Source: Deltaproteobacteria bacterium
Lineage (GTDB): Bacteria > Myxococcota_A > UBA796
DNA: 7,977 nt
Assembly: GCA_002707085.1 (NCBI GenBank)
Contig: PALY01000064.1
Coordinates: 3,291-11,267, forward strand
Reading direction: 5' to 3'
Of the stretch, positions 6,274 through 7,977 are shown piece by piece; position 1 is the stretch's first letter, and every line of letters begins with the position of its first letter. The position numbers and the translations under genes are program-made. The notes beneath the pieces are model-generated. The model worked only from the letters and a program-made list of their open reading frames with translations. It had not been told where the DNA came from and searched no databases.

Positions 6274-7286
6274 ACATTGGTATGGCCGTGCGCCGCTATG
6301 GTCCTGTGGGTGGCATGGAGGGGGTAGCGCTGGCTTTTTCTCGTTGGCTGGTTCAACAGGGGCACCAAGTAGATGTCTTTTGTGCAGATGCCGTGACTGA
6401 ATCTGATGGTGTTCGTATGCGGTCTTTGCCTGCTGGTGGGCGGGGTGTGATGTGGAAGGCGGTAAGCCTTCAGCGTGCCATGAGCGCGCTGCCCGTCGAC
6501 AATTATGATGGCTTTTTGCATTTCGAACGAGGCGGTCGTGGAGGCACTTTTCGTGCGGGTGGGGGATGTCATGCAGCGTGGGCGGAACACCGAACGAAGA
6601 AATGGTTTGATGGATGGTTGAGTCGCATCGATAAGGATGCAATGGTTGATTCAGAGCGTGTTGTGGTCAACAGTCAAATGGCTATGGCAGATGTTGAAAG
6701 ACACTATGCAATACCAAACAACAAACTCTGCTTGGTTCGAAATGGTGTTGATCTACAGCGCTTTCAGCCGGGAACAGTGTCCGCGTCTCCGTATGTGGTT
6801 TTTCTGGGCGCAGACTTTCAAAGAAAAGGGCTGGCAACAGCCATTGCTGCGGTATCTCAGATTCGTGACCTTTCGTTAAAGGTCATCGGTGCGGGCAGGG
6901 GTGACTTTTCGGCACTTGCATCGAAACTGGGTGTATCCGACCGTGTTGAGTTTTTGGGACATATCGAATCCCCTGAACATGTACTTGCATCTGCTCAAGC
7001 GATGATTCTGCCCACCCGGTATGACCCTTCCTCCAACGCATGTTTGGAGGCGATGGCATGCGGTGTGCCGGTTGTGACCACCAAATACAATGGTGCGGCT
7101 GAAATTTTACCTCACCCTTGGATGATTGTTTCGGAACCGGAGGATGTAGAGGGGTGTGCTGAGGTGTTGCAACGAGTACTCTCCTTTCCCAAGTTGGGTG
7201 AGGAGTGTCGTGCGGTGGCTGAAAAGTACAGCATGCATTCGTCATTCTCTCAACTCTTTGCTGTACTGCTCGAAGGAAGCGCGTGA
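6270..7286 (+). CDS. Family 4 glycosyltransferase, WaaG-like
   Basis: This 338-residue GT-B-fold glycosyltransferase resembles WaaG, which adds the first outer-core hexose to LPS. The N-terminal domain has the glycine-rich acceptor-side loop (GPVGGMEGVA, 11-20). The C-terminal domain has VVFLGADFQRKGL (176-188), KVIGAGRGDF, VEFLGHIESPEHVLASA, and the nucleotide-sugar-binding segment YDPSSNACLEAMACGVPVVTT (251-271). In that segment the usual E-x7-E pair is D252-x7-E260, a variant I recall from WaaG-like proteins. No membrane segment is seen, so it is probably a peripheral inner-membrane enzyme. Its ATG overlaps the stop of the family 2 enzyme (ATGA, 6270-6273), with AGGA 6 bases upstream. Its own TGA overlaps the GTG of the next gene. 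The donor sugar cannot be fixed from sequence, and another surface glycan is possible as the acceptor. Confidence 0.92.
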   Translation: MNIGMAVRRYGPVGGMEGVALAFSRWLVQQGHQVDVFCADAVTESDGVRMRSLPAGGRGVMWKAVSLQRAMSALPVDNYDGFLHFERGGRGGTFRAGGGCHAAWAEHRTKKWFDGWLSRIDKDAMVDSERVVVNSQMAMADVERHYAIPNNKLCLVRNGVDLQRFQPGTVSASPYVVFLGADFQRKGLATAIAAVSQIRDLSLKVIGAGRGDFSALASKLGVSDRVEFLGHIESPEHVLASAQAMILPTRYDPSSNACLEAMACGVPVVTTKYNGAAEILPHPWMIVSEPEDVEGCAEVLQRVLSFPKLGEECRAVAEKYSMHSSFSQLFAVLLEGSA

Positions 7287-7977
7287 ACTATTGTCGTCGA
7301 GGTAGCATTACATTGGCCATCATTGCGGCCGTTGTTTTGCTGGTGGTGAGCATTGTGTGCGGTCTGGCATACAAGCATGCCGTTTATGATGAACCCGGCG
7401 AACATATTTCTATTGAGAATATTCGCGCGGTTATCGCCCAAGAGTCTCCGGTTTTGTATGCGGATGGAAAGACGCGAATTGGGGTCTTCTTTTCGGAAGA
7501 ACACCGCACTTATGTTCCCTACAAGGAGATACCTCGCTCGTGGGTGTTGGCCATTATTGCCGCCGAAGACCAGCGGTTTTGGGACCATGGCGGAGTGGAC
7601 TTTTTGGGTATTTCTCGTGCAATGTGGCGAAACATGAAGGCGAGGAGAATGGTCGCGGGCGGTTCGTCCTTGACGCAACAAACGGCAAAAAATCTTTACT
7701 ACAGGCCCGACCGTTCTCTTTCTAGCAAGTGGACGGAATTGCTTAATGCATGGCGTTTAGAGGCTCATTTCTCAAAGGAAAACATCCTTGAGTTCTATGC
7801 CAACCAGTTTCATGTGAGCAGCAATGGTCGTGGTTTGGGGATTGCCGCACGGTACTTTTTCGACAAAGAGGTGTCGGAGTTGTCCACGCTTGAATGTGCG
7901 TTCCTTGCGGGTTTGGTCAAAGCGCCCAGTCGATACAACCCCTTCATGAGTTCAGATCCTGCCAAGCGGGAAGTGGC
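7283..7977 (+). CDS. Class A penicillin-binding protein / peptidoglycan glycosyltransferase (5' part, cut by window end)
   Basis: The frame is open from a GTG at 7283 to the end of the window, giving 231 residues of an incomplete protein. It starts with a short cytoplasmic tail (NYCRRGS), then one membrane anchor (about 9-29). The family 51 glycosyltransferase domain follows with its motifs in order: AAEDQRFWDHGGVD (catalytic Glu95), GGSSLTQQTAKN (126-137), KWTELLNAWRLEAHFSK (second Glu152), ILEFYANQFHVSSNGRGLGIAARYFF, and LAGLVKAPSRYNP. This enzyme polymerises lipid II into glycan strands in the periplasm. A penicillin-binding transpeptidase domain probably follows outside the window, but a monofunctional transglycosylase cannot be excluded. 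The GTG overlaps the TGA of the WaaG-like gene (GTGA, 7283-7286), with AAGGA 5 bases upstream, so it is very likely co-translated with the two glycosyltransferases. Confidence 0.93.
   Translation, partial: MNYCRRGSITLAIIAAVVLLVVSIVCGLAYKHAVYDEPGEHISIENIRAVIAQESPVLYADGKTRIGVFFSEEHRTYVPYKEIPRSWVLAIIAAEDQRFWDHGGVDFLGISRAMWRNMKARRMVAGGSSLTQQTAKNLYYRPDRSLSSKWTELLNAWRLEAHFSKENILEFYANQFHVSSNGRGLGIAARYFFDKEVSELSTLECAFLAGLVKAPSRYNPFMSSDPAKREV

Noticed and set aside
6031..6642. Open frame (203 codons) on the minus strand across the two glycosyltransferases
   Set aside because: Its translation is rich in His, Pro and Gln with no recognisable motif, and it opposes two convincing enzymes joined by an ATGA overlap.
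1..7977. Hidden defence system, retron, CRISPR array, toxin-antitoxin pair or biosynthetic cluster
   Set aside because: Nearly all of the window is covered by envelope, peptidase and tRNA genes. I found no spaced direct repeats, reverse transcriptase, nuclease or small toxin-like pair. Only short gaps remain, and none hides a structured RNA that I could support.

Overview
The window looks like ordinary chromosomal DNA from a Gram-negative bacterium. It has a TonB-dependent outer-membrane receptor, a predicted lipoprotein, two LPS-core-type glycosyltransferases and a class A penicillin-binding protein. Two features suggest a deltaproteobacterial-grade organism such as Myxococcota or Bradymonadota. 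One is a receptor that carries its own TonB C-terminal domain. The other is a lipoprotein with a 'WQLDRLRLLAVRAE' start and a 'VVRDRRGGMGW' end, a pattern I recall from those groups. This placement is an inference from protein style, not from a search. Base composition is moderate and fairly even, and I see no transposase, integrase, CRISPR array or phage gene.

Layout. Bases 2-106 probably hold the tail of a plus-strand gene cut by the window edge. A small exported four-cysteine protein follows on the same strand (135-566). It meets head-on a minus-strand pair: the TonB-domain receptor (4181-1521) and the lipoprotein (1524-586), coupled by a GTGA stop/start overlap. Upstream of the receptor, also on the minus strand, is a compact tRNA-Cys(GCA) unit with a plausible promoter (4447-4419), the tRNA with encoded CCA (4408-4334) and an intrinsic terminator (4324-4290). 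Before that lies a minus-strand M14-like zinc peptidase of the DUF2817 type (5484-4453).

Only 36 bases separate the peptidase start from a divergent plus-strand operon. That operon encodes a WaaE-like family 2 glycosyltransferase (5521-6273), a WaaG-like family 4 glycosyltransferase (6270-7286) and a class A penicillin-binding protein (7283 to the window end, truncated). Its junctions are ATGA and GTGA overlaps.

How the genes fit together. The right half is a cell-envelope operon that appears to couple outer-core LPS (or related glycan) assembly with peptidoglycan polymerisation. The left half is an outer-membrane uptake or sensing pair, a receptor plus a lipoprotein. I found no clear sign of a wholly new system. 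The most unusual items are the receptor with a built-in TonB domain, its coupled lipoprotein, and the glycosyltransferase-PBP coupling.
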